A DNA stretch of 64,000 nucleotides from Trichaptum fuscoviolaceum (Eukaryota; Basidiomycota; Agaricomycetes; Hymenochaetales; Trichaptaceae). Shown here one piece after another: positions 27,445 to 41,345 of this stretch. How positions within the stretch are numbered: the stretch's first letter is position 1; each line of letters begins with the position of its first letter. The notes under the pieces are model-generated. The model ran no database searches. It saw nothing but the letters and a program-made list of their open reading frames with translations, and was not told the origin of the DNA. The position numbers were made by a program, and so were the translations under genes. The stretch is from positions 3,285,250-3,349,249 of the forward strand of contig CAJSYZ010000003.1 of NCBI GenBank assembly GCA_910574455.1. The letters run 5' to 3'.

Positions 27445-27870
27445 GACTTTTGAGACTGTGAACCCTGAGGATCATTCACATCTTGAAGCGTACATATCAC
27501 GGCGTCCGATGGGACTGAAATTCATTTGCAAAGCAAGTTCTAATGCGCTACTTTACGATTAAAATACAGTTCAGACAAATATGATAGAAATCAGAATACA
27601 CTGTTCTCTTTGAGGTGTTGTCGAAGAGAGCAAGACGAGCATAGTAGTTTGGGTGGAGCTTCCGCAGTTTAGATTTGAACCGCGATGCATCGCAGTGAAG
27701 GACGAACCTGTAAGAGACGGAAATGAATAATGTAAGCAAAGGGGAAAAGCACCAGACATCGAAGATTTAATGTAAGTTCTTGGTGTGCTTGAACTGAATC
27801 CTGTAGAAGTGTGCATTTGCGAATATTGGCGATGGAGACCGAGCCTTGCGCTTTATTGGCAAGCTGAAGC
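27445..27870. other. Intergenic between poly(A) polymerase 3' end and PLP enzyme start
   Basis: About 430 bases between two minus-strand genes. A small spliced minus-strand frame can be drawn: ATG near 27752, intron to 27709, then a Lys/Arg-rich stretch with SKLRKLHPNYYARL. I could not assign it to any family and do not call it a gene. Confidence 0.4.
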
Positions 27871-30683
<2,813 letters not shown>

Positions 30684-31184
30684 AATCACGAGGAAGGAGT
30701 TGACAAAATTAAAGGACGATACAGCAGCTCTTGACCAATGTGCAAAGAGGCTGCAGTTTCAAGCTCGGAGTGTAAATGATGAGATGGACGGAGGTGACGA
30801 GAGTTACTTGCGAAGGGTTGTCCCGATATTTACTGCATGCAGTGTGTTTACTACGCCGCCACCTCGACTTGAATGTGCCACTAAAGCCGATGCTCTCACG
30901 ATTACTTACCTTTCATCCACGATCTTCTCGAAACTTAGATCCCGATTTCATGATGCGGTTCTCGTCTTTTTCTGCCTTATAGTTACAATACTTTGTATGT
31001 CTAACTCCTTACTATCACTACTGTTGAACCGTGTGTTAAGCTTAAATCCGTGTAGTTTCATCTGGTACAAGGCAAAGATGATACTCAGACTGCTCATTTG
31101 ATTTCGGACAGATGATGATGGAGTCAGGCGTACCCTAACATATTCTATATCGACAAGTAACGATGTTCAGGACGCCTTGGTGGC
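30684..31184. other. Intergenic: promoter of PAP1 and 3' flank of the RING-ankyrin gene
   Basis: About 500 bases between two minus-strand genes. A plus-strand frame from before 30700 to 31101 is open and starts with a charged, helix-like stretch (ELTKLKDDTAALDQCAKRL). It lacks a convincing ATG, becomes hydrophobic and low-complexity after 30950, and lies antisense to the PAP1 start. It is not called. Confidence 0.4.
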
Positions 31185-32013
31185 CTATGAGGAACTACTT
31201 GCGCCCCTGAGTAGAGCCAAAAGGTTTTTCGAATCTCGAAGTCTTGCAATCTGTTCTGGAGTATACCCTTCGACGGTTTGCGCACTTGGATTAGCCCCGT
31301 ATCTTTCATCACGTACACGTAAGAGTAAAGAAGCGAGAAGCAAGGTAGAAATGTGTTAGTGAGACGTCAGGGTTTATGGATCTAAACATATGAAGTTGCA
31401 ACATCATACCTCAGACAAACTTCCACAGTTTCTAACCCAGTATCCCCTAGATACGATGCGATATGCAAGGCGGTTATCCTCGTCTGATTGTCTTCAACAG
31501 CATTTGGATTTACACCTTCGGAAAGCAGGCTCTCAACTGCCTCCCAATCCCCTGCATGAGCAGCTTCCAGCATTGCCCTAATAAAGAGACATGAGTACAG
31601 ATGGATCTCCAGGGTAACAAAATAAAAAAAACACACAATTCCTGTTTACGAGTAAGCGGTTCTTCCCTTTCTTCGTCAAATGCAGCCCCAAGATCAAAGT
31701 TTTCTGTCACGCCGCCTTCATTGCGGATAGTAACCAATAGTTTTCCTTGCTCATCCACGGGGCTTCCACCGCAGGTCGGAAATGGGCATGCAGACCTATC
31801 CCATTGACCGCTCTCATCCAGCTCTTGGAGACAGGCCCAATGATAATGGTGTCCGGACAAATTCATTGAGCGGCGGCAGTTCAGTAAGACGTCATCTGGA
31901 ATAGTAGATGCCAACCCCGTTTCTTCGTCGTCCACCTCGATGAAGAGGGGATCAAAGCAGATTGCGCATTCGAGAGATTCGTTGTAAACATTGGGAACTG
32001 AGTTGGCCATCAT
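31185..32013 (-). CDS. RING-type zinc finger protein with C-terminal ankyrin repeats
   Basis: The start is the double ATG at 32013/32010 (MMANSVPNVYNESLE). The N-terminal Cys/His-rich domain reads CAICFDPL, then about 26 acidic residues, then LNCRRSMNLSGHHYHWACLQ and ACPFPTCGG, a RING or RING-like finger with a spaced first half. A splice near 31639-31581 leads to LEAAHAGDWEAVESLLSEGV, then ITALHIASYLGD, two ankyrin repeats. A second splice leads to YGANPSAQTVEGYTPEQIAR and the end RGASSSS. The total is about 230 residues. RING plus ankyrin suggests a small ubiquitin ligase with a protein-docking module, which is inference; substrate and location are unknown. The gene is tandem with the F-box gene upstream and PAP1 downstream. 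Confidence 0.78.
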
Positions 32014-32300
32014 TAGATCCGGAAAACTACACAAAAGTTATGCAATTCGAAGGATGTGCCAGTGGACGGAAACAAGTTGAATGGAATCTGGCGCGTTTCC
32101 CAATCTGGGTCGCGCTGAAGGACAAAACGTATGAAATTTGAATGGTTGCAAGTTTCGCAATAAAAGCCACGACTCATATATAAGGCGGATATCAAGCACT
32201 AAGTACAATTGCATATATTGATCGACTAAAAACAAAGATACAATTATGATACAAGGAAAGCAATAACAAAGCTGAAACAAAATAACATTCGAAAGCATGT

Positions 32301-33765
32301 TTAATTGTGAATTCTCGCTGAGTCCTCTACCTCATCCGCTTTTACACTTGCACGATCCAAGTCCGTGTCGGAGTCATCTTCATCCAAATCGTCTTCATCT
32401 GTCCCAGGAAGGGTGCCTAAAAGATTGCCTGTACAATCCTCCAATCTAACACGTTGCCCAGCGCACTGCTCCCACCATCGTTCCCATCTCAAAAAGCAGA
32501 TCCCCTCCGCCGGTCCATTGTTCTTGTTGAGGTCGTTGAGTACGCCGGTATCCAGTACCCTGACTAGTTTCAGTTTCGGGAAATTCGTCTTCACAATAGC
32601 TGCGAAGTTTATGTCATTCATCCTTCTCAGAATGATTGCCTCGAAGGAGTTGACCATAGCCACCTCGCCAGCGAACCCAACACCAAATGCATGTCGTAAG
32701 CCATACAGACCAATATTTTCAATATTTTGGTGTGGCCGTTCGACGAGCATGCCCTCCAATTGCCAGTCCAGGTTGAAACAGAAAGTCTTCAGACCGGGAC
32801 AAATTGATAGAATGGAAGGTACATTCAGCGGTGGAATGCTATTCAAGTCTAACGTCTCCAGCTGTGGACCGAGGGTGCCTAAGAGCTCCAGGATATCGGG
32901 AAAATCGTGCCTGTTGCCTCCGAAGTCAATCGTCAGGCTATTGAGGGATGGAAGGTGCCACGAATCGATTTGCTCTGCGATATCCTGCACAGCTCCACGC
33001 AGGCTCAGTTGTCTCAGGCAAGGGAAAGATATGTCGCGCATGGCTCGAATGCCCGCAACGGTTTTGTTCTGATCAGGGAGAGCAGGAGTTAGGTGTATTT
33101 GGAGGGCCTCCAACTTCGTGAAGCACGATATGGCCGGTATCACTTTCGACTGGTTCTCGAAAGGTACTTTCCATTGAAGAAGTTTAAGAGACGATCTGCA
33201 GTATGTCCGAAGGGCATCCGCAACAATTGCGAATGACGGACCGATTGTTGGATCAACCATGAACACTTGAAGGTTCGGGCAATGGCGAACAAGCGAAATG
33301 ATACAGTCGTCCATGTTCATTACAGACAGGTCGCGCACACGGACCCGACCGTCTGAATAAATATATATTCCCTTGACAAATCTCCCAAGCTTTGCGTTCC
33401 CGTCGAATATCGCGCATAGTTTGCGTAGTTGAGTTGGATCGGCAACCAGAATGGATCGGAAGAGAAATTCAACGCCTATTATCGCCCAGGCTCTGCATAC
33501 TAGATTTATGGCCTGTGCAGTTCATGTGCAATCTGAGCTACCCGTTCTGATATAACAATTATACATAGCGCACCTTCTTCGTTGCATAGCTCTTCCTCTG
33601 CTGTATTCTCAGCGCTTCATCTGGCTGGCGCAGCCACCATTCACCAAATATCATCTGAAACCATGTGCTCTCCTGCAGTGGTCCAATAAGTCTGGGTTCG
33701 AGGATAGGATCGCCATGGACTGCAATTTCGAATATCTCTCGCCACAATTCAGATGGAAGGGCCAT
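32301..33765 (-). CDS. F-box-like / leucine-rich-repeat protein
   Basis: Two exons (33765-33574 and 33512-32301, intron of 61 nt) give 467 residues. The N-terminus LPSELWREIFEIAV, continued after the splice by INLVCRAWAIIGVEFLF, is the split F-box-like motif common in mushroom genomes, with about 50 residues inserted. The rest holds irregular leucine-rich repeats (VRHCPNLQVFMV, FPCLRQLSLRGAVQD, LGPQLETLDLNS, CPGLKTFCF). The tail is strongly acidic (DEDDLDEDDSDTDLD). Such proteins form large, fast-changing families in Agaricomycetes and are presumed SCF substrate adaptors; no target is predictable. Confidence 0.8.
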
Positions 33766-34272
33766 GAGCTTTGAACCTCAAGATTAGAGACGGCAGACCC
33801 AATACCTGGTCATGTTCGAGTGTGTAGGGGTTGCGGGGGTATCGAGCTGAACTCTGTCCAGATCGTCACTAGTAGGCCGAAAAATAACGAAATCAGTTCA
33901 AAGACGGAAACAAACACACCGCTGCAGTTGATAAGCAACTTGAACACACGTGACATAGATAATAAGTCCTCTCCTCTGGTGGAACCCGGGCCCGCGTTCA
34001 ATAGATGCATCTCGCGAACAAAATTAACAGACAAGGAGAAAACGGTATACAGGTGCGACAATGCAAGAGAAAACGTCTTGACTAGTTATAGCAGAGAAAA
34101 CAGTAAAGATGAGACATTACATCATTCAAAGCAAATCGATCTAGCAGAAGAATCCGTTCATGAAAACTTAAATATAGAGAAATTAGCAAGAGAGATTGTG
34201 TAGAGTGATAGCGAGTAAAGTAACTCGATAGGAAGATGCGAGGATATGATGTGACAATGAGGTACTAATGGC
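33766..34272. other. Intergenic: promoter of the F-box gene and 3' flank of the beta-helix gene
   Basis: About 500 bases between two minus-strand genes. Short frames on either strand have no conserved character. The part from 34040 to 34200 is purine-rich and A-rich. No motif stands out. Confidence 0.5.
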
Positions 34273-36072
34273 TTAAAACTCTCGACGAACAAAGCCGGCT
34301 CGCTTTTCGAAGCCATACCCTGTCTGGAAACGAGATTGCTGACGAGCGAGAGCCCATCTACGAATGAACCAGGCGAGTACTCCGACAAAAGCAACTCCAA
34401 CGATGATACCAATCGCCAGACCGACTTTCCTCCCCACATTCGAGCCGCCGCTTGAGGATGAAGACTCCGGTGGCGAGACTGGGGGAGTGTTTGGGTTCTC
34501 TGGATTACCACCGAAGGGCCAGTAGTCTCCATCGCTAGGAGGCACGATGCATGTCAATGCATCTCCATCCGATATGGGCGTTAGGTCTGTCTGAGTTGTA
34601 GAGGATGTTACTGTGCTCTGGTCAATGACAAATGGTTGAGAAGATGGGGTCGAATCATCTTTAGTGCAATTAGGTCCGCGAGAACCAATAAAGGCGCTAC
34701 AAGGAAAGAAAGTATCAATGAAACGTTCTCATTTGTATTGTTGTTTGATAAATACGTACGTATTCCCAACAAGAGTATTGCCTTGGACAGTGAAGTTCTT
34801 TGCAGAGCTCATGGCGATACCATAGCCGAATGCACCAGTCAACTGATTATTTCGAATTATTGCGCCGACGCTGACATTATTTCCGTATTTATTTCCAAAC
34901 CATGTCCGAGGGCCTATAGCAATGCCAATTCTGAGCCGGCGTATTAGCCTACTTCTCTCAATCCCTGCCAGAGGTTTACACTCACTTGACAATAGCATCG
35001 TACTGGTCATCCCCTTTTGTATCGGATTTATTTGCAGGTTTATCGGTCGCAAAACCACCTGCAATGATATTGTTTTGCACTATGACTCCGGTGTAGTTTC
35101 CATTGAAAGGTGCATAGTCCACCAAGTTGATCCCTCCAAGGAGAGTATTCTGAAGAAGTTTAACAGTGAGTCGGCCAGTCAAATAGTGAACGATGTATTG
35201 TATTCACAGCCCCGATCCAAATCGTATTGTTTTCAACAAGAGTCCCCGGCGATCCAAACAACACAATGCCACCGTCGGTGGGGTTATTCACAAGGTTATT
35301 TCTGACGATCCCATTCTTGCAGCTGAAACTAATCCCATCCGCCCACTGGCTGAATGTGTCGGTCCCGCATGGCCCGATGTCATTATTCTGTACAGTGACG
35401 TTATTGCACTTGAGGCCTCCTTCCACAATGTGAAGGCACGACCAGCTGCGAGGGTCGAATGAACGAACGTATTCAATCAATTGTCCAGAATTGGCCCCGC
35501 CCATTTCGATGTTAGCACCTCCGTTCAAGGGTGGTGCGCCATTGCGCGTGCCATTGATCTAAGAGCAGGAGTAAGACGTCGTAACTGCCTATTATCTTCA
35601 TAAAACTCGCCTGGACATTCCTCAACTTCACTCCGTCACAGTTTGCGCAGGTCCCATCCACTGCTGTTGAATGTCCAGTCCCATTGAAGACTGGCCCAAA
35701 AACTACTAGAGTCGCGCGTTCATCTCCAGTGGGATATCCGACAGTTGAGATTTCTTGGTTGGGGGCAGCGAATTTGATAGGCGCAAGGATAACATATGTC
35801 GTACTCGGGCAGAGTGATAGAACAAAACCAGCACCAGACGAGTTTAGTGCCAGGTTCATACGATCCGTGAGCGTATTGTCTGGGTCTGGGTTAACACAGT
35901 CATTGGAGGCACGCTTGAGGATTGAACTGGGGAGGCAAAGTATCTCAATAGCTTATCCTGGCAACGTGTGGGTCCATGTTCACCTGGACTGAGGACTACG
36001 AACATCAACTATTTGGGCAGTTGACAAGACAAAGAACGAAAAATAAAGGGAACAAAGGAATGGGATGAGCAT
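34273..36072 (-). CDS. Secretory-pathway right-handed beta-helix protein with C-terminal membrane anchor
   Basis: The start at 36072 gives a signal peptide, MLIPFLCSLYFSFFVLSTAQ. An intron of 57 nt then leads to SSILKRASNDCVNPDPDNTL. The core is a parallel beta-helix with repeated asparagine ladders: LKCNNVTVQNNDIGPCGTDT, KNGIVRNNLVNNPTDGGIVL, GTLVENNTIWIG, GVIVQNNIIAGG, AIIRNNQLTGAFGYGIAM, FTVQGNTLVGN. A Ser/Pro linker follows, then a transmembrane helix, VGLAIGIIVGVAFVGVLAWF, with a short basic cytoplasmic tail ending RREF. The fold is shared with pectin lyases and alginate epimerase-like proteins, and many N-glycosylation sequons are visible. Catalytic residues cannot be assigned, so a polysaccharide-related role at the cell surface is only a guess. 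Confidence 0.82.
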
Positions 36073-37701
36073 GGTCGACAATAGGACGCGTCCGCGACCA
36101 GCGACCAGTGTACAAGGTAGAGGAGATAAAGGAAGGGTAAGGAATATGTTATGTGTCCATTAGCGGTGTACATAGCCCTTCGTGACAAATGAGCGTAAAC
36201 CAAATTCGGAGACGTCAAACTCCAATCTATCAACACCACCACAAGTTCCCCTCCTCACTTTTTCCACTCCGAAGCCGCATGCATTCTTCGTTGATAACGA
36301 GCAGTCACTCAAAGACCTCATTGTAGCCGTCATAGTTAACCCTTGCAGACTGGGACGTCACGAAGGCCTCGCCTCCTCAAGACAAGATCACCCCATATAT
36401 TTGCAGTGACTCTCGGAAATCGAATAATATAACAGCCATGCTTTTCGATACATATGTTTTTCAAGCAGCATTCACCTTTGCAGACCAGATTCGAGCTCCA
36501 CGTTACACCGATACCGCAAGCATGTTTTCCCCAGACAGATTCTTTCGAATGTCCGTATTAGCACCCTTGCCGAATCTTGAGCGCCGGCCAAGCCTTCAAT
36601 AGATCTTATCCATCACAGCTCGTGCACGTTTGTTATGGATGCTGAGGAGTAAAAATTTAAGTGCTCCGGTGCTCCGTACAGTTATTTGCTTGTTATACAC
36701 CCCTTACATCAGACAAAGACGAAAATCATCGAAGTGAATACGATTGCTGAACTGAGCCGATCACTGGCGCTCTACAATTGTCTGAGTCTCCTACAACAAA
36801 TGTCCGATCAGCTTTCCTGAGGGCTAGCTGTTGCGAATCCAAACCAGTTATCAAATGATTTATCACCACTCGTAAGGACAGAATAACTGGCGTCAAACCT
36901 GGGGTCAACTTGAAGGGCGCCAATCTTTTCCATACTTTGATATGCATCTTGGAGAGAACTCATTGGAACGTACTGGAAGCCATTGTAGTGCTAAGCCTGT
37001 GAATCCCCGTACAGGAGCGCCGCATACGTGATGGAACTACTACATATTTCCTTGTCAATAAGCAGAGCCAAAAAATGATACTAAAGACGTACTTGCGCCA
37101 CATACTTCATAAGCACAGTGATCCGTGCACCAGCATGTAAGGAGTTAGACGAATCGCAGGGCAAGATTAAAGATGAGTTTCCACGTCTTTGTAGCGTAAT
37201 ACATACTGCAGCAACTGCAATACATGAGCTCACACTGGCATGCATGGGCGGCCCGGGGCGCACTGATGTTATCAGCGGCTGAGCCAACGATAGTCTGATT
37301 AATTGGGTAGACCTCAAACCAAGGTATCCGGGCGAATCGACAAGTGTCCTATGTTCGAGCATCTTAGAGAGCAAGATCGCAGTGCTTAGTACGATTTGGT
37401 TGATCAAGAGATCGAGAAAAACTCCTGCAAATCGGCTATGAAGCTTAGAATTCCGCTGAGTTGGGAAGCGATATTGACACCCAAAGTTCAGATCGAATAC
37501 CAGAAGAGCTCTGCCTTTTCAAGAACAAGATGGTGATATGGTGGTGACGAACTTCAGACTGATTAAAAGGTGTTTTTGGATCTTTTAACTGATGAATGAG
37601 ATACGGGTATTGCGAAGAAGATGTAGACCATAGAGATAACATTCCCTGGAATGGATTCGGAAAACTCAAGAGTGAAATTGCAGTGCAGACACGAGATGTT
37701 G
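36073..37701. other. Gene-poor stretch with an unassigned minus-strand open frame
   Basis: About 1.6 kb between the beta-helix gene start and the 3' end of the RBMX2 gene. A minus-strand frame is open from about 37520 to 37081 with hydrophobic and sequon-bearing segments. It can be spliced to a second open exon ending at 36808 (QYVPMSSLQDAYQSMEKI, then GDKSFDNWFGF). No family was recognised. It could be a real small gene, the 3' end of a decayed one, or chance. See findings. Confidence 0.35.
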
Positions 37702-39011
37702 TCAGTCTCGTCTCCGAGGCGGCGGAGAAAGCGAAGAACTGTCTCTTCGGTTGCTACGAGGATGATTCGATCGATCATCATCGTAACCACGTCCGTAACG
37801 TGTCCTGTCATATCTCGAGTCCTCGATTCGGCTTCGATTCCGGTCTGAAAAATCTCGTTCTGAATAATCCCCTGGTCGAGTTCTCCTGTCGTGATTAGCA
37901 GGAGAACGGGAACGTCGACCCGAAGGTGAATCATCTCTTCCTCGCCTGCGATCATCGCGTGGGTACGAACTTCGCGGGGATGGCGATCTGGACCGTGGCG
38001 GAGACGGGCTGCGGCTTCGTGGCCGTTTTGCAGGGCGTGAATGTAGTAGTTCCTCAACACCCCGCAGACCGGCCGACTTTTTGGAAGCCTTCAGAGCCCT
38101 TTTTGCTCGTTTTCTCTCCTTCCTGGCCCTACGCTCCTCCGGCGTTTCGTCTTTGAATTTCCTATTAGACTTCTTTCCTCCCTTCGCCTTCCTCTTGGCC
38201 TTCTCCTCTCTCCGTTTCTCAAGTAGGTACGCCGCCATGGGATCCTCTGGGTCTATTTCAGGACCTTCTGATTCGGACGACTCGGACGAAGCGTCGCCTG
38301 CTACAGACGCTTATTAGATGCGCAGCTGGATACGATTGCACTGAAGCGCTCATACCTATTAGCACCGGTGGCCTAGCGTTGAGACTTTGTTCCTCACGAT
38401 CAACCAGTTCGCCATCTTCATTCTTCACCTTGGGTTGCTTGTAATTTCGAACGTGGTCGACACGCAACGTCCTATCCAACACCTTTGCCCCATTTAGATT
38501 GTCAACTGCGAGTACCGTGGAACGCTGGTCCTCATACATCAGAAAGCCAAAGCCTTTTGTCTTGCCGGTCTCCTTGTCTCTTGGGAGATTCACGTCTGAA
38601 ACTTCCCCATACCTGAAACAATATCAATTAGCACTTCAGATAGTTATATAGTAGTAAACCGCTTTTACTGGGAAAAAATAGTTATCACATCACCTTCAGT
38701 AAGGTCAAAGTGTAGTCCACCGACGAAGATATACGCCGAGTCTGTGTATTCAAGAGTTAGATTAACAAATAAATGTTGGATGTAGTTGTTACCTTTATAT
38801 TCGTCATGCCATGACGCAGAACTGGAACCGAGCTCAAGTTCAAGTTCGTTTATTTTGTTGATCTCACGGACAACACTGTAGAATGAGCATAAGTGCATAT
38901 ATAATCAAGATTCAGAGGATATATACTTCATCTTAGACCTGTGTGAGTCGAGGGTGAAGAAGAGAATGAGTGACGGTCTGCGAAGACTAACTTGAATTCT
39001 CGCTTAGTCAT
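37702..39011 (-). CDS. IST3: RBMX2/Ist3-type RNA-binding protein of the spliceosome (RES complex)
   Basis: The start at 39011 (MTKREF) splices to VVREINKINELELELG, then SASWHDEYKDSAYIFVGGL. The single RRM carries RNP2 (YIFVGGL) and RNP1 (KGFGFLMYED), followed by RTLRVDHVRNYKQPK, the family-specific linker. The N-terminal helix plus this linker identify the Ist3/Snu17/Cwf29/RBMX2 group. The group works in the RES complex with Bud13 and Pml1 on activated spliceosomes. A long Lys/Arg-rich and RS-rich tail follows (RPRSRSPSPPRSRSPSPRSS, then many D-R dipeptides), as in animal RBMX2 and unlike the short yeast protein. In this intron-rich genome a full RES complex is expected. Phosphorylation of the RS tail is inference. 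Confidence 0.9.
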
Positions 39012-39097
39012 CACAGTTCATGTCAACTTAGACGCAAGTTTTCTGAGAATCGAAATTTCTGCATTTCACTTCCACTTCGTCCGACCTCAATACAAAA

Positions 39098-41226
39098 ATG
39101 TCGAGCTTTGAGCTTCCACCGATTCAAGATAATCCAGATGGCGGCTGGGGACCTTCACCATCAAATTTCCCTCAGGATTTCAAGTTCAAGGACATCCCTT
39201 ACGCGCCCTTCTCAAAAGCCGACAAGATTGGTCGCTTCGCCGATTGGAATGACTTGACGGGCGATAACCGACAGGGTAATGCTGGCCAGGGCGGCGGTCA
39301 GTATGGCTCGAGGGCAACGGGTCCTGGGGGTAGGAGACGTGACGGTCCGCAGACATTCGGCAGCGGAATTGCGAACGCATTCGCATATTTCCATGTAGAC
39401 GACGAGGCATCATTTTCACTTGTTGACAACAAGGCGGGCGGGCCGCGAAGGGGAGGGCCGTCATTTGGGAGAGGCCGTGCTTCCTTCAGAGGTGCAAACA
39501 ACTCATCCCGCGGCGGACAGAGGGGCGGAAGGGGCGGCTTCGTGCCTGGCCGAGGTGGTGGTGGTCAGCGCGGAGGTAGACGTGGATGGAGGGATTGGGA
39601 GAAAGTGAGTTTCGCAGTCGTGTAAGAGATCTTCACGCTTACTCCTTGTTAGAATACAAGGACCCGCGAATCTTCAGTCACCATTCTTCCTCAATGGCAA
39701 ATGCTCGATGAGATTGAATTCCATCGCCTTGCTAAACTACGCCTGGATGTTGAAGACCCAGAAGACTTGTAAGATTTACTTCCTATTTTATCATTAATCT
39801 TGGTATAACCTACCCAATTCGTTGCAGGGAATCGTACGGTCGACTTTACCCTTACGATAAAACTTACGACCGTATCACGACTAAGACGGAGAGACCACTC
39901 CAATTGGTCGATAGAATCAAGTACAATACGACTACATCTGATGATCCTGTCATTCAACAGGTGAGTACATTATGCATGAAAATTAACGCGCATGTTCTCA
40001 AGAAATCTCTACTAGCTTGCAGCAAAAGATGTTGCCACGGTGTATACCACTGATGTGATCCTTAGCGTCCTCATGTGTGCCCCGCGATCGGTCTACCCAT
40101 GGGACATAGTTATTGTCCGTGAAGGAAACAAGTTATTCCTAGACAAACGTGATGGCGGTCCGTTCGACACCGTGACCGTCAATGAAAATGCCACAGACCC
40201 GCCGCAGGATCCCACAGTATCATCGAACCCCTCCAATCCTGCTGAGAAAGTCACACAACCAGAGACTCCCTCCATCAACTCGGCGACGTCTCTGTCTCTC
40301 GAAGCCACCTACATCAATCAGAACTTCGGCTTCCAATCTGTTATCGAGACGCCTCCTCCGCCGGCGGTGGAATTCCAAAAGCCAAATCCATTTTATGGGC
40401 CCGACGAGACGGAACCGCTCGCGTCGTGTGGATACCGATATCGCGTATTCGACATGAGCGTGACCGCAGACGAGGATGTCAAGATCTGTGTCCGTACTGA
40501 AGTAGATGCATATGTGCCTGGAGGTGGTAATCCATTGAATGGTCAGGCACTAGCGACGATCCGCGCGCTGAACGAGTTTGACTCCCGTGCCACTGGCGCA
40601 GGAGGTGCTCCTGATTGGCGATCAAAACTTGATTCTCAGCGCGGAGCTGTGGTTGCGACGGAAATGAAAAACAACAGCTGCAAGCTAGCCAAGTGGACGG
40701 TCCAGAGTATCTTGGCTGGAGCTGAAGTCCTCAAAATTGGGTATGTGTTTCATCAGTCTTCTCGGAAGGATGAAAGTGTTCTGAAGAATTTGATCCGGAT
40801 TTATAGCTATGTCTCGCGAATTAATCCTCGCGATAACACCCGTCATGTGATATTATCGACTGCTTCGATGCGTCCCGCGGACTTTGCTGGGCAACTGAAC
40901 GTTTCTCTTGCCAACGGGTGGGGTATCGTACGTACTGTCACCGACCTCTGCATGAAGATGCCCGAGGGCAAATATGTCCTCGTCAAAGATCCCAACAAGG
41001 TTAGTCTAATATCTCTTCATCCTAAAGAGAAGCATACGATTTTCCGAAATGTTGGAAACCTTATGCTTGTCTCATGTGCTCGCTTCATCGTATTTCATTG
41101 ACTGACAAACATTACTACCCACAGCCTGTCATTCGCTTGTATTCCGTCCCTCTCAACACATTTACTGGAGAAGACGAGGAAGAAGTCGAAGCGGAGGAGA
41201 CTGAAGAGCAAGAAGATGCCGCCTAG
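39098..41226 (+). CDS. Translation initiation factor eIF3 subunit D
   Basis: Exons 39098-39604, 39653-39768, 39828-39960, 40016-40999 and 41125-41226 join in phase to 613 residues. The N-terminus FELPPIQDNPDGGWGPSP and IPYAPFSKADKIGRFADW are eIF3d hallmarks. A Gly/Arg-rich stretch (RGG-type repeats near 39470-39590) follows. The core has KDVATVYTTDVILSVLMCA, SVYPWDIVIVREGNKLFLDK and RKDESVLKN. The C-terminus is acidic. eIF3d is the cap-contacting peripheral subunit of eIF3. The RGG tract could bind RNA and be arginine-methylated (inference). The gene shares an 86-bp promoter gap with the divergent RBMX2 gene, so the two RNA-metabolism genes are probably co-expressed. Confidence 0.93.
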
Positions 41227-41345
41227 ATTGAGATATAGATACTCGATCAATAGTATTATACGTGCGATAAAGATAGTTTTAAATCGCAGATCATATGAGA
41301 GTTCTAAGATGTGTTCGGCGAAGATATCGAACGATGTGAACTCCA

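Noticed and set aside
27545..27780. Small spliced Lys/Arg-rich frame on the minus strand
   Set aside because: Splice signals are acceptable, but two frames are equally open and no ribosomal or other small-protein family fits.
31177..31359. Plus-strand frame of 60 codons
   Set aside because: It is the shadow of the last exon of the RING-ankyrin gene, whose minus-strand reading is clearly conserved.
32365..33072. Plus-strand frame of 235 codons
   Set aside because: Antisense shadow of the F-box/LRR exon; Ser/Arg-rich without domains.
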